Assembly: GCA_964626905.1 (NCBI GenBank)
Contig: CAZVHA010000004.1
Span: 62,001-126,000, forward strand
Length of the DNA: 64,000 nt
Origin: REEB52 sp964626905
GTDB taxonomy: Bacteria > Chlamydiota > Chlamydiia > Chlamydiales > SM23-39
Direction: 5' to 3'
A program made the position numbers and the translations under genes. Under the pieces are notes generated by a model, which ran no database searches, was not told where the DNA came from, and saw nothing but the letters and a program-made list of their open reading frames with translations. Below are positions 44,628-54,306 of this stretch, piece after piece; position 1 is the first letter of the stretch; each line of letters opens with the position of its first letter.

Positions 44628-46486
44628 AAGAGCAGTTGGAATTTGATTTTCAATTTGCGTGCCCCTTTATAGAAGCGGAGTATTACCGCGATGGGGCACA
44701 AGATCTGATTCGGAGGTTGGTGCCCCGCGATCTGTTGGAGGATGGGGGAATTACTTTAGCCTCTCAAAGGGCCCGTTTTGCTGATTTACTGCCCCTCATC
44801 AGCTGGTCCGATCTTTCCAAGGCCCCTTGTGCGCTATCGGTATTGCTCCTTTGCAAATATCGACTCAATGCGTGCAACTTTTTTTACGACATGGTGAGCC
44901 GCTGGTTACTCCCGCAAAAACGGGTGAACGTGGAGCTCTTTTTCGCATCTGATGTGAGAGTGCCTCACCTTTCGGATGATCTTTTTTGCGTGGCCGAAAT
45001 CGTCGTCCATTTGAAGAGCGCTTCCGATGTAGAAGAGGTACGGCGCAATCTTCATGCAATTGAGACTGAAATTCGCTTGGGTGTCGTCTCCAATTATCAT
45101 GCGAGGAGAATTTTGGAGTTCAAGGGTCTTTCTGCCGACGGTAAAACGGCGATGATCCAAGAGAAAATCGGCTCTTTGATTCAGAGCCACTCCAAAGATT
45201 TCGATCAGGGCATTTTTTCTCAAATGCAACATTTTCTCGTCGGCGTGAGAGACGATTTTAAAGTATGTAGAGATTATCACCACATTAGCCGCATCATCTC
45301 CAATTTGCACAGTTTGCGCAAGTTCGTGAAACAAAATATCCACGTCTATCCGAATAAGCGGCACGTGATTTTCAAATTTTTGAAGGCGAAATTATCGGCG
45401 CCCACGCAAAAAGAAAAGCCTGTACTGGGAATTTTGGCAGCGCTCAATTTTTGCCGCGAGAACGAGGTTTTTGAAACGGCGCACCTCATTGGTGCCATCC
45501 AAAAAAATCTCCCGCAAATCCGACTCGTTGAGGCTTCCGCTTTTGTCGATCGGGGAGAGGAAGGAATTCAGACCCTTTATTTGGAGATCGAAAAACTGGA
45601 TGGAGCTGATTTTACGCTCGAAGAGATCCAGCTTTTGAAAATTTCGCTGCCCGATCAGACAAAGGGGTGTATTGAGCAGCTCACCCACCCGATTTTCATG
45701 CCGCGCAATGAAGAGGAGGTGCTCCGCAACATCATGGCCCTTTCTAGACAGATCCGATTTGTGGGAGATTTGCCCCATATTGTCATCTCATTCGACGAGC
45801 AAAAGGGGGACGACCTTTGCTTTTCGGTGATTTTGCTAAGGGTCATATCGGAAAATGAGCCGGGTTTACAAGAGCTATTTAGCGCCAAAAAATCGCAACT
45901 GAAGTACATTCCCGATCGGGTGAGAAGAGTGGGGCATTTGAGACGCAAATATGTGAAAGAGGCGACGGTGTTTCGCACGCCTTTGCCGAGCGCCGAATTT
46001 TTGAGAGCGGATCGTTCAGTGGATCTTTATAAAGCGAGGAGCTTTATCTTGGGCGAAGTGAATCGCCTTCTCGGAGAGGTGCGCGATTACAACGGCGGGA
46101 TGATTTATAAACTCAACGAGTCGCTCAAACGGTTAAAAATGGCTCTTGGAAGAGGCGCCGATCCAATTTTGCTCGAAAAGTTTTTCTACGCGATTGTCCC
46201 GATCGAAATGCGCAGCAGTTTAGAGACCGAGCCGCTGAAACAGTTTTTCTCCACGCTCACGCAGGCGATGAGAAGTGAATCACTCCAAATTCGGCAAGAG
46301 CCCCATCGGATTTATGTGGTAACGCCGAAGAAAAAGGGGAACTTGCCTTTTGCCTCCGATCCTCAAAAACTGGTCTCGTTTTCTTTGGACATTCACGACA
46401 TGAGCTATACGGGGTATCTCTTTTTCCCAGAAAACAAGGAAGAAGAGCTCAGTTTTTTGGAAATTGTAGAGCGCACTTTCCTTTAA
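44612..46486 (+). CDS. large hypothetical protein
   Basis: 624 residues, mostly hydrophilic, with no signal peptide or membrane segment that I can see and no known domain recognised. Charged helical regions are frequent in the middle and C-terminal parts (e.g. YKARSFILGEVNRLLGEV). It is coupled to the aspartokinase gene (16-bp overlap) and lies 28 bp upstream of rpe. Base use resembles the neighbours, so it is probably a native lineage-specific gene. Confidence 0.75.
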   Translation: MFAQLEEQLEFDFQFACPFIEAEYYRDGAQDLIRRLVPRDLLEDGGITLASQRARFADLLPLISWSDLSKAPCALSVLLLCKYRLNACNFFYDMVSRWLLPQKRVNVELFFASDVRVPHLSDDLFCVAEIVVHLKSASDVEEVRRNLHAIETEIRLGVVSNYHARRILEFKGLSADGKTAMIQEKIGSLIQSHSKDFDQGIFSQMQHFLVGVRDDFKVCRDYHHISRIISNLHSLRKFVKQNIHVYPNKRHVIFKFLKAKLSAPTQKEKPVLGILAALNFCRENEVFETAHLIGAIQKNLPQIRLVEASAFVDRGEEGIQTLYLEIEKLDGADFTLEEIQLLKISLPDQTKGCIEQLTHPIFMPRNEEEVLRNIMALSRQIRFVGDLPHIVISFDEQKGDDLCFSVILLRVISENEPGLQELFSAKKSQLKYIPDRVRRVGHLRRKYVKEATVFRTPLPSAEFLRADRSVDLYKARSFILGEVNRLLGEVRDYNGGMIYKLNESLKRLKMALGRGADPILLEKFFYAIVPIEMRSSLETEPLKQFFSTLTQAMRSESLQIRQEPHRIYVVTPKKKGNLPFASDPQKLVSFSLDIHDMSYTGYLFFPENKEEELSFLEIVERTFL

Positions 46487-46514
46487 TGAAACAGATCCCT
46501 TAACATTTGGGGGT

Positions 46515-47216
46515 ATGGAAAAACTCCCCATTCAGGTTTACCCTTCGATTCTATCTGGAGATTTTGGAAGACTTGCCGATGAGGCGAAACGGCTCGAAAA
46601 GGCTGGCGCTGATGGGATCCATGTCGATATCATGGATGGCCATTTTGTCCCCAATTTAACCTTGGGACCTAAGGCTTTAGCTGCCATTCGGAAGGAGACC
46701 TCTCTTTTTCTCGACGTCCACATCATGATCTATAATCCTTTTGATTATATCGAGGTGCTCGCCCAGTCGGGAGCCGATCGGATCACCTTCCACTTTGAGG
46801 CGACCGAAGAGATCGAAGCGACGATCGATTTTATCCGGAAGACGGGGAGAAAAGCGGGCCTTGCATTTCGCCCCGAAACCTCTTTTTCCATGATCCCCAA
46901 ATATTTGGACAAATGCGATCTCATTTTGCTCATGACGGTCAGTCCCGGATTTGGAGGACAGCAGTTTATGCCAGAGGTGCTCGAAAAAGTGAAGTTCGCC
47001 CGCGAATTTTGCGATAGGCACGGCATTCGGCAAGGGGGAGTGCGGGGAAAAGGGGTGTCGCTCCCCCCATTCGATATTCAGGTCGATGGGGGGATTAACG
47101 ATGAGACAGCACCTCTTTGCATCAAGGCGGGGGCGAATCTCCTCGTCAGCGGTAACTACCTTTTCCATCAAGCCAATATGAAAAAAGCCATTGAGGATTT
47201 GCGTCACCAAAAATGA
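46515..47216 (+). CDS. rpe: ribulose-phosphate 3-epimerase
   Basis: 233 residues. TIM-barrel enzyme of the pentose phosphate pathway. Visible are YPSILSGDFGRLADEAKRLEKAGAD, HVDIMDGHFVPNLTLG (metal His/Asp), MTVSPGFGGQQF and VDGGI. GGGGGT serves as ribosome binding site. The yvcK start overlaps by 4 bp. rpe-efp-accB-accC also adjoin in C. trachomatis (CT121-124), from memory, without yvcK and the HAD gene. Confidence 0.96.
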   Translation: MEKLPIQVYPSILSGDFGRLADEAKRLEKAGADGIHVDIMDGHFVPNLTLGPKALAAIRKETSLFLDVHIMIYNPFDYIEVLAQSGADRITFHFEATEEIEATIDFIRKTGRKAGLAFRPETSFSMIPKYLDKCDLILLMTVSPGFGGQQFMPEVLEKVKFAREFCDRHGIRQGGVRGKGVSLPPFDIQVDGGINDETAPLCIKAGANLLVSGNYLFHQANMKKAIEDLRHQK

Positions 47217-48190
47217 ATCGAGGATCGACGAAAAAGGTTGTAGTGATCGGTGGGGGGACGGGGAATTTCGTCGTCCTCCGGGGACTTAAAAAATATCCGC
47301 TCGATCTCACCGCAATCGTCTCGATGGCCGATGATGGGGGGAGTACCGGCATTTTGCGCGATGAGCTCGGCGTTTTGCCGCCAGGCGATGTGCGGCAGTG
47401 TCTTGTCGCTCTGTCCAATTCGAGTAGACTCATGCGCTCGCTCATGAATTACCGCTTCGAAAACGGGGGGTTGGGAGGCCATTCGTTTGGCAATTTACTC
47501 CTCTCTGCGCTCGAAAAGGTGACTGGCAGTTTTGAAAAGGCGGTCGAGGAGGCGGGGAAAATCCTTTACATCAAGGGGAAGGTGATTCCGGTCACGACGA
47601 ATCAAGTGCGGCTCAAAATGGTCCTCAACAACCGGAAAGTCCTCGAAGGGGAAAAAGAGGTGTATCTCTCGCAGGAGATCGATTTGGGCTACAAAATGAT
47701 TTTTCTCGAGCCGTTTCCGAAAGTCAACCCGCGGGTGATCGAGGAGATTCAAAGTGCCGATCTGATTGTCATAGGGCCGGGCGGGTTACACACCTCTCTC
47801 ATCCCGAATCTTCTGGTGGAAGGGGTGAGCGAAGCGGTTGTTAAAAGCGATGCAAAAAGGGTGTACGTGGTCAATCTGATGAACCGCAAAGGGCAGACCA
47901 CCGGATATAAGAGCTCCGATTATCTCAAAGAGCTCATCCGATATATGGGCAAAGATGTGTTTGATCATATTTTGATCAACGTGCAGAAGCCTGCCAAAGA
48001 GCTGATCGATGTCTATTCTGAGGAGGGGGAGCTTGTTGAAAACGATCTCGAAGGGGACCGGGTTATCTTGGCCGATCTTTTGGGAAGACTTGCCGAAGAG
48101 CCTAAAAAAGAGCTGTTGAAGAGGAATCTCATCCGGCACGATTCGAAAAAGTTAGCACAGGAGTTGATGAAAATTGTTGATCATCTTTGA
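47213..48190 (+). CDS. YvcK/CofD-like gluconeogenesis factor
   Basis: 325 residues. VIGGGTGNFVVLRGL and the VSMADDGGSTGILRDE.GVLPPGDVRQCLVAL block are characteristic of the YvcK family, which binds UDP-sugars and influences cell-wall growth and carbon use in Bacillus. The family is sure; the role in this organism is not known. The HAD gene starts inside its end (17-bp overlap). Confidence 0.92.
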   Translation: MNRGSTKKVVVIGGGTGNFVVLRGLKKYPLDLTAIVSMADDGGSTGILRDELGVLPPGDVRQCLVALSNSSRLMRSLMNYRFENGGLGGHSFGNLLLSALEKVTGSFEKAVEEAGKILYIKGKVIPVTTNQVRLKMVLNNRKVLEGEKEVYLSQEIDLGYKMIFLEPFPKVNPRVIEEIQSADLIVIGPGGLHTSLIPNLLVEGVSEAVVKSDAKRVYVVNLMNRKGQTTGYKSSDYLKELIRYMGKDVFDHILINVQKPAKELIDVYSEEGELVENDLEGDRVILADLLGRLAEEPKKELLKRNLIRHDSKKLAQELMKIVDHL

Positions 48191-48833
48191 CCTTGACGAC
48201 ACGCTGATCGACACTTCGGGTTCCGTGACCCCTTTTAAGATGAGACAGTGTTTGGAGGCGTTTGTGCAAAGGGGGCTAAAAATTGCCGATTTTGACGCCG
48301 CTTTTCATCGCCTTTTGGAGATCAACCGAAAAGCGGGAAGTTCTGAGGAGGCACACGCCCGATTTTTAGGCGAGATTGGGGGGGATGCGAAATGGATTCA
48401 GGAGGCGGCTCGAGAGATGACGCAGCCCTTGCCGCCCGATTTTGTTGTTTCTGAGACGCCGGGCGCCAAGGAAATTTTACAAATCCTCGCTCAAAAGTGC
48501 CCCCTTGCACTCGTGACTGGGGGTAGCCCCCCCTTCCAGCTGGAAAAGCTCGAAAAAGCTGGTATAGATAAGTCCTTTTTTAGTAAGATGGCAATCCCTA
48601 AAGACTCGGTAAAGGGGCCGATTTACGAGGGGTTGATAAGAGAATTTTCACTTCCAAGCGAAGCGGTTTGGGTTTGCGGAGATCGGGTGGCGATGGATTT
48701 AGAGCCTGCCCACCGACTCGGCTGCCGGACAGTTCATATGCGCTGGGGGAGGGGACTTCAGCTCGAGACGCCAAAATGGGTATCGCATTCCATTTGCCGC
48801 CTCGGCGAATTAAGGGGGATTTTGGGAATATGA
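48174..48833 (+). CDS. HAD-superfamily phosphatase
   Basis: 219 residues from a TTG with AGGAG 9 nt upstream. The HAD motif I is IIFDLDDTLID; motif II Thr in LALVTGG; motif III Lys in IPKDSVKGP; motif IV VWVCGDRVAMDLEPA. Probably a phosphoglycolate- or nucleotide-type phosphatase; substrate not predicted. Its stop overlaps the efp ATG. Confidence 0.88.
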   Translation: MLIIFDLDDTLIDTSGSVTPFKMRQCLEAFVQRGLKIADFDAAFHRLLEINRKAGSSEEAHARFLGEIGGDAKWIQEAAREMTQPLPPDFVVSETPGAKEILQILAQKCPLALVTGGSPPFQLEKLEKAGIDKSFFSKMAIPKDSVKGPIYEGLIREFSLPSEAVWVCGDRVAMDLEPAHRLGCRTVHMRWGRGLQLETPKWVSHSICRLGELRGILGI

Positions 48834-49378
48834 CAACAGCCAATCAGATCACGCCGGGAATGACGCTCAATATCGACGGCAAAATTTTTCGAGTCGAGTC
48901 GAGCGTGAAGGTGAGTGCCCCCAAAGGGGCCCCCTTTATCAAGACAAAGTTGAGAAATTTGATCACCGATGAGACGATCGAGAAGAATTTTAAGTTGGAG
49001 CAGATCGTCCAAGAGGTCTCTCTTTTGGAGCGCAATTTGGAATTTTTATATCCAGAAGGGAAAGAGTATCTGTTTCTCGATATCGGCAATCTCGAGCAGG
49101 TGTTGGTCCCTTCGGTGATCCTCTCAGATAAAGTGGACTATCTCAAGGAGGGGATTCAGGTGAAGGCGATGTTTTACGGCGAGACGATTTTCGCCCTCGA
49201 GCTGCCCCAATTTCTCGAGATCATGGTTGTCAAAACAGAAGGGGTTGAATCGAGTGATCAGCCGACGAAAAAAGCGGTTTTGGAAACGGGAGCGAAAATC
49301 GATGTCCCCCTCTTTATTGAAAGTGGCGATGTGATCAAAGTCGACACGCAGACAAACGATTATATACAGCGGGTATAA
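48830..49378 (+). CDS. efp: translation elongation factor P
   Basis: 182 residues from the ATG at 48830 (ATGA overlap with the HAD stop). It relieves ribosome stalling at polyproline. Three beta-barrel domains: the first has the loop SAPKGAPF with K32 in the modified position, the last ends TGAKIDVPLFIESGDVIKVDT. The frame is open further upstream but lies in the HAD gene. Chlamydiae often have two EF-P genes. Confidence 0.95.
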   Translation: MTTANQITPGMTLNIDGKIFRVESSVKVSAPKGAPFIKTKLRNLITDETIEKNFKLEQIVQEVSLLERNLEFLYPEGKEYLFLDIGNLEQVLVPSVILSDKVDYLKEGIQVKAMFYGETIFALELPQFLEIMVVKTEGVESSDQPTKKAVLETGAKIDVPLFIESGDVIKVDTQTNDYIQRV

Positions 49379-49837
49379 ATGGATATCGTGCAAATCAAAG
49401 AGTTGATGGGGGAGCTGGAGAAGAGCAAACTCTCGAAGCTCGTGATCAAAAAAGGTGATTTCGAGCTCCATCTTGAAAAGGACTTCTGTGATGTTTCTCA
49501 GCCGAGAGTGAGACAGGCTCTTCCCGAGAGCGAATCGGCGTTCCACTCTGAAGTTCCTTTGCGAGGGGAACGGGGTGGGCACGGGAGGGCTCCGGAGGTG
49601 AAGGGGACCTATGTGACTTCTCCGATGGTGGGGACATTTTATGCGCTTCCCTCTCCTGATCAGCCCCCTTTTGTCAAGGTGGGAGACAGGGTGAATGAGG
49701 AGACGGTCGTCTGTATTATCGAGGCGATGAAAGTGATGAATGAGGTTAAGGCGGGGATGAGTGGGGTGATCGCGGAGGTGTTGATCGACCATGCGCAGCC
49801 GGTGGAATTTGGAACCCGATTGCTCCGGATTGAATAG
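49379..49837 (+). CDS. accB: biotin carboxyl carrier protein of acetyl-CoA carboxylase
   Basis: 152 residues. The biotin attachment site is K118 in EAMKVMNE. A variable, charged linker (~40-75) separates the N-terminal helix from the C-terminal biotinyl domain (YVTSPMVGTFY). It starts directly after the efp stop and is followed at once by accC. Confidence 0.96.
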   Translation: MDIVQIKELMGELEKSKLSKLVIKKGDFELHLEKDFCDVSQPRVRQALPESESAFHSEVPLRGERGGHGRAPEVKGTYVTSPMVGTFYALPSPDQPPFVKVGDRVNEETVVCIIEAMKVMNEVKAGMSGVIAEVLIDHAQPVEFGTRLLRIE

Positions 49838-51196
49838 ATGCAAAAAGTATTGATAGCCAATCGAGGGGAAATTGCGGTTCGGATCATCCGGGCGTGTCGC
49901 GATTTGGGGATTGCGACAGTGGCTGTCTATTCGGAGGCCGATGCGGAGGCGATGCATGTCCATCATGCGGATGAGGCGATTTGCATTGGCGAGGCTGCCT
50001 CTTCTAAATCATATTTAAAGATTCCCAATTTGATTGCTGTTTGCGAGGTGACTCATGCGGATGCGGTGCATCCGGGCTATGGGTTTTTGAGTGAAAATGC
50101 CAATTTTGCCTCGATTTGCGAAAGTTCTGGGCTCAATTTCATTGGTCCGCCCTCTTCTGCGATTGCGGCGTTGGGGGACAAAGCGCAGGCGAAGGCGAGC
50201 GCGAGAAAAGTGAAATGCCCGGTGATTCCCGGATCTGAGGGGGTTGTTTCCGATGTGGAAGGGGGGATGAGAGAAGCGCGTAAGTTTGGTTTTCCGATTT
50301 TCATTAAGGCGGTAGCTGGAGGTGGGGGCAAGGGGATCCGCATCGCCTATTCGGAAGAAGATTTTGCGAAGAAATTCATGGCAGCGCGCGCTGAGGCTGA
50401 GGTGAGCTTCAATAATCCCGATGTCTATTTAGAAAAGATGATTGTCAATCCGCGCCACGTCGAGGTGCAGGTGATGGGGGACAAGTATGGTAATTATGTC
50501 CATTTAGGGGAAAGAGATTGTACTATCCAGAGGCGTCGCCAGAAATTGATTGAGGAGGCTCCGAGTCCCAAAGTGAGCGAATCTTTGCGCAAAAAAATGG
50601 GGGAGTGTGCCATCAATATTGTGAAGGCGGCTGGTTACTATTCTGTTGGGACGGTGGAGTTTTTATTGGATGAGTCGGGCCAATTTTATTTCATGGAGGT
50701 CAACACTCGGATTCAAGTGGAGCACACGGTGACAGAGGAGTGGACGGGGATTGATTTACTGAAGTATCAGCTGCGGATTGCGCGGGGAGAAAAGCTCGAT
50801 TTCAAGCAAAAAGAGATCGCATTTCAAGGGCACGTGTTTGAATTTCGGATCAATGCGGAAAATCCGCTCCAATCATTTGCGCCGTCGCCGGGAGTGCTGG
50901 AGCATTATATTCCGCCGGGGGGGCCTCATGTGCGGGTCGATAGCGCCTGTTATGGGGGATATCGGATTCCTCCCAATTACGATTCGATGATTGCAAAGCT
51001 GATTGTGCGGGGAAGGACTCGCGAAGAGGCGGTTATGCATTCGAAGCGGGCGTTGCAAGAGTTTCACATTGCGGGAGTGCATACGACAATCCCGTTTCAT
51101 CAATACATGCTGGAAGACAGGAGGTTTTTGTCCAATGAATATTCGATTAGTTATATTGATCATTTGCTTGCTGAAGGTTGCAATTTTACCTGCTGA
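49838..51196 (+). CDS. accC: biotin carboxylase subunit of acetyl-CoA carboxylase
   Basis: 452 residues. ATP-grasp enzyme that carboxylates biotin on AccB. NRGEIAVRIIRAC, the glycine loop KAVAGGGGKGIR, and MEVNTRIQVEHTVTE are present. Length is normal. It forms an operon with accB; AccA/D are not in the window. Confidence 0.97.
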   Translation: MQKVLIANRGEIAVRIIRACRDLGIATVAVYSEADAEAMHVHHADEAICIGEAASSKSYLKIPNLIAVCEVTHADAVHPGYGFLSENANFASICESSGLNFIGPPSSAIAALGDKAQAKASARKVKCPVIPGSEGVVSDVEGGMREARKFGFPIFIKAVAGGGGKGIRIAYSEEDFAKKFMAARAEAEVSFNNPDVYLEKMIVNPRHVEVQVMGDKYGNYVHLGERDCTIQRRRQKLIEEAPSPKVSESLRKKMGECAINIVKAAGYYSVGTVEFLLDESGQFYFMEVNTRIQVEHTVTEEWTGIDLLKYQLRIARGEKLDFKQKEIAFQGHVFEFRINAENPLQSFAPSPGVLEHYIPPGGPHVRVDSACYGGYRIPPNYDSMIAKLIVRGRTREEAVMHSKRALQEFHIAGVHTTIPFHQYMLEDRRFLSNEYSISYIDHLLAEGCNFTC

Positions 51197-51200
51197 ATCG

Positions 51201-51731
51201 ATGGATAATGCAAAACTGAAAACACTCATTTCAAAAGAGGAGATCGCCCAAAAGATCCGGAAGGTGTCGGCGCAAATTGCGCGCGATTATGAGGGGAAAG
51301 ATCTCGTGATTGTGATGGTGTTGAAGGGGGCGATTTGTCTTGTGGCCGACATGATTCGGGAGATCGATCTCCCTTTGGATTTGCAAACGGTTCAGTGTTC
51401 GAGCTATGGCGCATTGGGGACGAAGCGGGGCGAATTGACCGTGATAGGGCTAGAGCGGCTTCAGATTCGCAATCGGGATGTGTTGATTGTGGATGACATT
51501 TTTGATTCGGGCCATACGATGATGGCGCTCAAAAAGGAGCTCCAAACACTAGAGCCGAGGTCGTTGAAGACGTGCGTCCTTCTTTTCAAAGAAGAGGTGC
51601 CAAAGGTGAGCGATTACCGGCCCGAGTATGTTCTTTTTGATATTCAGAATCTTTTTGTTGTCGGTTATGGGCTCGATTATAAGGAGCGATTTCGGGGCCT
51701 TTCTGACGTTTGTGTATTGGATGCGCAGTGA
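51201..51731 (+). CDS. hpt: hypoxanthine-type phosphoribosyltransferase
   Basis: 176 residues from the ATG at 51201, 4 bp after the accC stop; a longer frame runs back through accC. The PRPP loop VLIVDDIFDSGHT and the VLKGAICLVADMIREI region are intact. It salvages hypoxanthine and/or guanine. Chlamydiaceae lack most purine salvage, so this widens nucleotide use. The rmlA GTG overlaps the stop. Confidence 0.9.
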   Translation: MDNAKLKTLISKEEIAQKIRKVSAQIARDYEGKDLVIVMVLKGAICLVADMIREIDLPLDLQTVQCSSYGALGTKRGELTVIGLERLQIRNRDVLIVDDIFDSGHTMMALKKELQTLEPRSLKTCVLLFKEEVPKVSDYRPEYVLFDIQNLFVVGYGLDYKERFRGLSDVCVLDAQ

Positions 51732-52627
51732 AGGGGATCATTCTAGCGGGCGGCAATGGGACGCGGCTCTACCCTGCGACCATTGCCCTTTGTAAGCAGC
51801 TGCTGCCGATTTACGACAAGCCGATGATTTATTATCCGCTTTCGATTTTGATGCAGGCGGGGATTCGGGAGATTTTGATCATATCGACTCCTAATGATCT
51901 GCCCCGGTTTGAGCGGCTATTTGGAGATGGGTCCCAATTGGGGCTTCACTTTAGCTATGAAGTGCAAGAGAAGCCTGAAGGACTTGCTCAGGCATTTTTA
52001 CTGGGGGCAGATTTTATTGGGGGTGCGCCTGTAGCGCTGATTTTGGGAGATAATCTTTTCTATGGGCAAGATCTTCCGGCGATTTTGCAAGAGGGGGTGC
52101 AGCTTCAATCGGGGGCGCTTATTTTTGGCTATCAGGTGAAAGATCCAAACCGATATGGGGTGGTCCATTTTGACCAAGGGATGCGGGTTTTGGGGATTGA
52201 GGAGAAGCCGAAGCAGCCGAAATCGCCCTATGCGATTCCGGGGCTCTATTTTTATGGGCCCGAAGTCGTTGAAAAGGCGCGAAACTTACGCCCTTCTGCA
52301 AGAGGAGAGCTTGAGATCACCGACATCAATCGGATGTATCTGGAAGAGGGCAAGCTCCACTTGCGTCTTTTGAGTCGCGGTCATGCTTGGCTGGATACGG
52401 GGACATTTGACGCTCTTCATAAGGCCTCTTCATTTGTGCAGACGATTCAAGAGCGGCAGGGGATCAAAATTGGCTGTATTGAAGAGATCGCCTATCAGAT
52501 GGGGTATATTTCGAGAGAAAAGCTATTTTTATTGGCGGCGAAATACTCGAACAACGAGTACGGCGAATATCTACTGCAAATAGGGGGGCAAAAATCCTCA
52601 AGAGAGCGGCAAACCCTCACTTTGTAG
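51728..52627 (+). CDS. rmlA: glucose-1-phosphate thymidylyltransferase
   Basis: 299 residues from the GTG at 51728 (GTGA overlap with hpt). KGIILAGGNGTRLYPATIALCKQLLPIYDKPMIYYPL is typical of the RmlA/RfbA family (product dTDP-glucose). Also EEKPKQPKSPYAIPGLYFY and HAWLDTGTFDALHKAS. rmlB-D are not in the window, so the final sugar is unknown. Confidence 0.95.
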   Translation: MKGIILAGGNGTRLYPATIALCKQLLPIYDKPMIYYPLSILMQAGIREILIISTPNDLPRFERLFGDGSQLGLHFSYEVQEKPEGLAQAFLLGADFIGGAPVALILGDNLFYGQDLPAILQEGVQLQSGALIFGYQVKDPNRYGVVHFDQGMRVLGIEEKPKQPKSPYAIPGLYFYGPEVVEKARNLRPSARGELEITDINRMYLEEGKLHLRLLSRGHAWLDTGTFDALHKASSFVQTIQERQGIKIGCIEEIAYQMGYISREKLFLLAAKYSNNEYGEYLLQIGGQKSSRERQTLTL

Positions 52628-52645
52628 GCGCCCTTTTAGCATTTT

Positions 52646-53551
52646 TTATCCGGGGGCGGCCCTTTTTTTTCGGTGTTTTCTTCGCAGTGCAACTTGCGCC
52701 GCTTTGCCGTAGGCGACCTCGTGCAGGTTTTCGATCGCGATAAAGGCTCTTGGATCTTCTCTTAGGACAATTTCTTTGAGTTCTGCGAGGTCGAGTCTTT
52801 CAACGACGATGAAGAGGATGTCGCGATCTTCGCCGGAATATCCTCCTTTTCCTTTGATAAACGTGAGGCCGAGGCCGAGTTCATGCGTGATGATTTTGCT
52901 CAATTGGTCGGGTTTTGAGCACATGATGAGGACCGATTTGAGCTCTTCGAGGCCCGCAATGACGATATCCATCATTTTGAAGGCGACGATGTAGGTCATC
53001 AGCGATCTTAAGGCGATATGCCAATCGCTGAAAATCCAGCCATATGCTGCAAAGATGAAGATGTTGATAAAGAAAATGACCTGACCTACTGTGTACCCTT
53101 TTTTTCGGTTGATGAGGATTGCGAGAATTTCTGTTCCGTCAGTGCAGCCGCCATTGCGGATGATGAGGCCTGCCCCTGCGCCGAGCATAGCGCCGCCAAT
53201 CACAATGGCCTCTAGAGGGTCGGCGTCAAAGCTGGGAAAAGCTTCCATCAAAAGCAAAAAGAGGGCAAAAAGGAGGATGGCTACGAACATGTGGACCACA
53301 AATGATTTGCGAATGAATTTGTAGGCCAGATAGATAAAGGGGATATTTAAAACGAGCAGGAAAAAAGAGAGATAGCCACTTCCAAAAAGACGGGTCAAGA
53401 TCATGGAGATACCAATGACACCTCCGTCGATTAAGTGATTGGGGAGTAAAAATATGCGGATGGCAAGGGCGGCACAAGCAGCCCCGACGGCAATGCCGAG
53501 ATAGCTCATCGCGTGGGTGTAAATCTTTTGAGAAAGGGGTGTATTTGCCAT
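52646..53551 (-). CDS. YitT-family membrane protein
   Basis: 301 residues with five to six membrane segments (20-195) containing the family motif LLPNHLIDGGVIGISMIL and IIRNGGCTDGTEILA, then a cytosolic DUF2179 domain (KGKGGYSGEDRDILFIVVERLDL). A transport role is presumed in the literature but not shown. The tail is very basic (RRKHRKKRAAPG). Convergent with rmlA. Confidence 0.9.
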   Translation of the reverse strand: MANTPLSQKIYTHAMSYLGIAVGAACAALAIRIFLLPNHLIDGGVIGISMILTRLFGSGYLSFFLLVLNIPFIYLAYKFIRKSFVVHMFVAILLFALFLLLMEAFPSFDADPLEAIVIGGAMLGAGAGLIIRNGGCTDGTEILAILINRKKGYTVGQVIFFINIFIFAAYGWIFSDWHIALRSLMTYIVAFKMMDIVIAGLEELKSVLIMCSKPDQLSKIITHELGLGLTFIKGKGGYSGEDRDILFIVVERLDLAELKEIVLREDPRAFIAIENLHEVAYGKAAQVALRRKHRKKRAAPG

Positions 53552-53708
53552 AACTCGGACAATATATAATAGCGGATATTTTTATATATATGAAAAAAGT
53601 GGGTGCAAAACGGCCCTCTCGCAGGAACAGGTCCCCCCTCCCGCGAGATCGCCGTCCCTAACCGAGCCAAATCGTTGGCTCGGTTCTTCCATGCGAAAAC
53701 TTTGTTTT

Positions 53709-53782
53709 CGCGGGAGACGGGACTCGAACCCGCAACTTCCGCCGTGACAGGGCGGCGCTCTAACCAATTGAACTACTCCCGC
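53709..53782 (-). tRNA. tRNA-Asp (anticodon GTC)
   Basis: Minus strand starts GCGGGAGTAGTTCAATTGG; acceptor stem GCGGGAG pairs with CTCCCGC. The anticodon arm has loop CTGTCAC, anticodon GTC; T arm GGGTTCGAGTCCC. All arms fold. No CCA is encoded. Confidence 0.95.
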
Positions 53783-53799
53783 AGAGAAACCTTTACAAT

Positions 53800-53872
53800 T
53801 GGGCGCAACAGGACTCGAACCTATGACCACCTGTGTGTAAGACAGGCGCTCTACCAACTGAGCTATACGCCC
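53800..53872 (-). tRNA. tRNA-Val (anticodon TAC)
   Basis: Acceptor GGGCGTA pairs with TGCGCCC; D arm GCTCAGTTGGTAGAGC; anticodon loop CTTACAC (TAC); T arm AGGTTCGAGTCCT. It lies 17 bp upstream of tRNA-Asp in the same direction, probably one transcript. Confidence 0.95.
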
Positions 53873-53949
53873 CTGTAAACAAACGACCATGTTACTCTGA
53901 TCAAACATTTTACTCAAGAAAAACGGTTTAGAAATGTTATAAGTGGGGG

Positions 53950-54306
53950 ATGAAAAAAACAATTTTTGTTTGGGCTATTTTCTTCTTCACTGGGTGTGAA
54001 CCTGCAACCTTGGAAGACCTGCGGGTCGAGGGAGAGGTGCAGACGAAGAAACTTGCACTCGAATTGAAGAGGGTAGAGTCCAAAGAAGATCTGCAGAAGG
54101 CTTTGCCCCAGCTAAGAAAAAGATATCATAAAATTGCCGACTTGCTTCTGAAAGCAAAGCAGTTTCCCCCTCAAGAGAGCCCCGATTCAGCAGCAAGTGA
54201 AGAACTTTTTGTCGAACTTGCCCGTCTTTACGAGATGGCGGGGGGGAGGGAGCTCATCGAAATGGCCCAAATCGAAGCAGAAAAGAAACTGCAAGCAGAA
54301 TTTTAG
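53950..54306 (+). CDS. small lipoprotein
   Basis: 118 residues. KKTIFVWAIFFFTGC is a signal sequence with a lipobox ending at Cys16. The mature part is helical and charged (LALELKRVESKEDLQKALPQL and MAQIEAEKKLQAEF). Family not recognised. Convergent with surE (4-bp overlap). Confidence 0.75.
   Translation: MKKTIFVWAIFFFTGCEPATLEDLRVEGEVQTKKLALELKRVESKEDLQKALPQLRKRYHKIADLLLKAKQFPPQESPDSAASEELFVELARLYEMAGGRELIEMAQIEAEKKLQAEF

Noticed and set aside
49124..49966. 280-codon minus-strand frame across efp, accB and accC
   Set aside because: Overlaps three certain genes; repetitive His/Arg/Leu composition of an antisense frame.
53582..53962. Frames running through the tRNA-Asp/tRNA-Val pair
   Set aside because: Overlap tRNA genes; product is translated tRNA.
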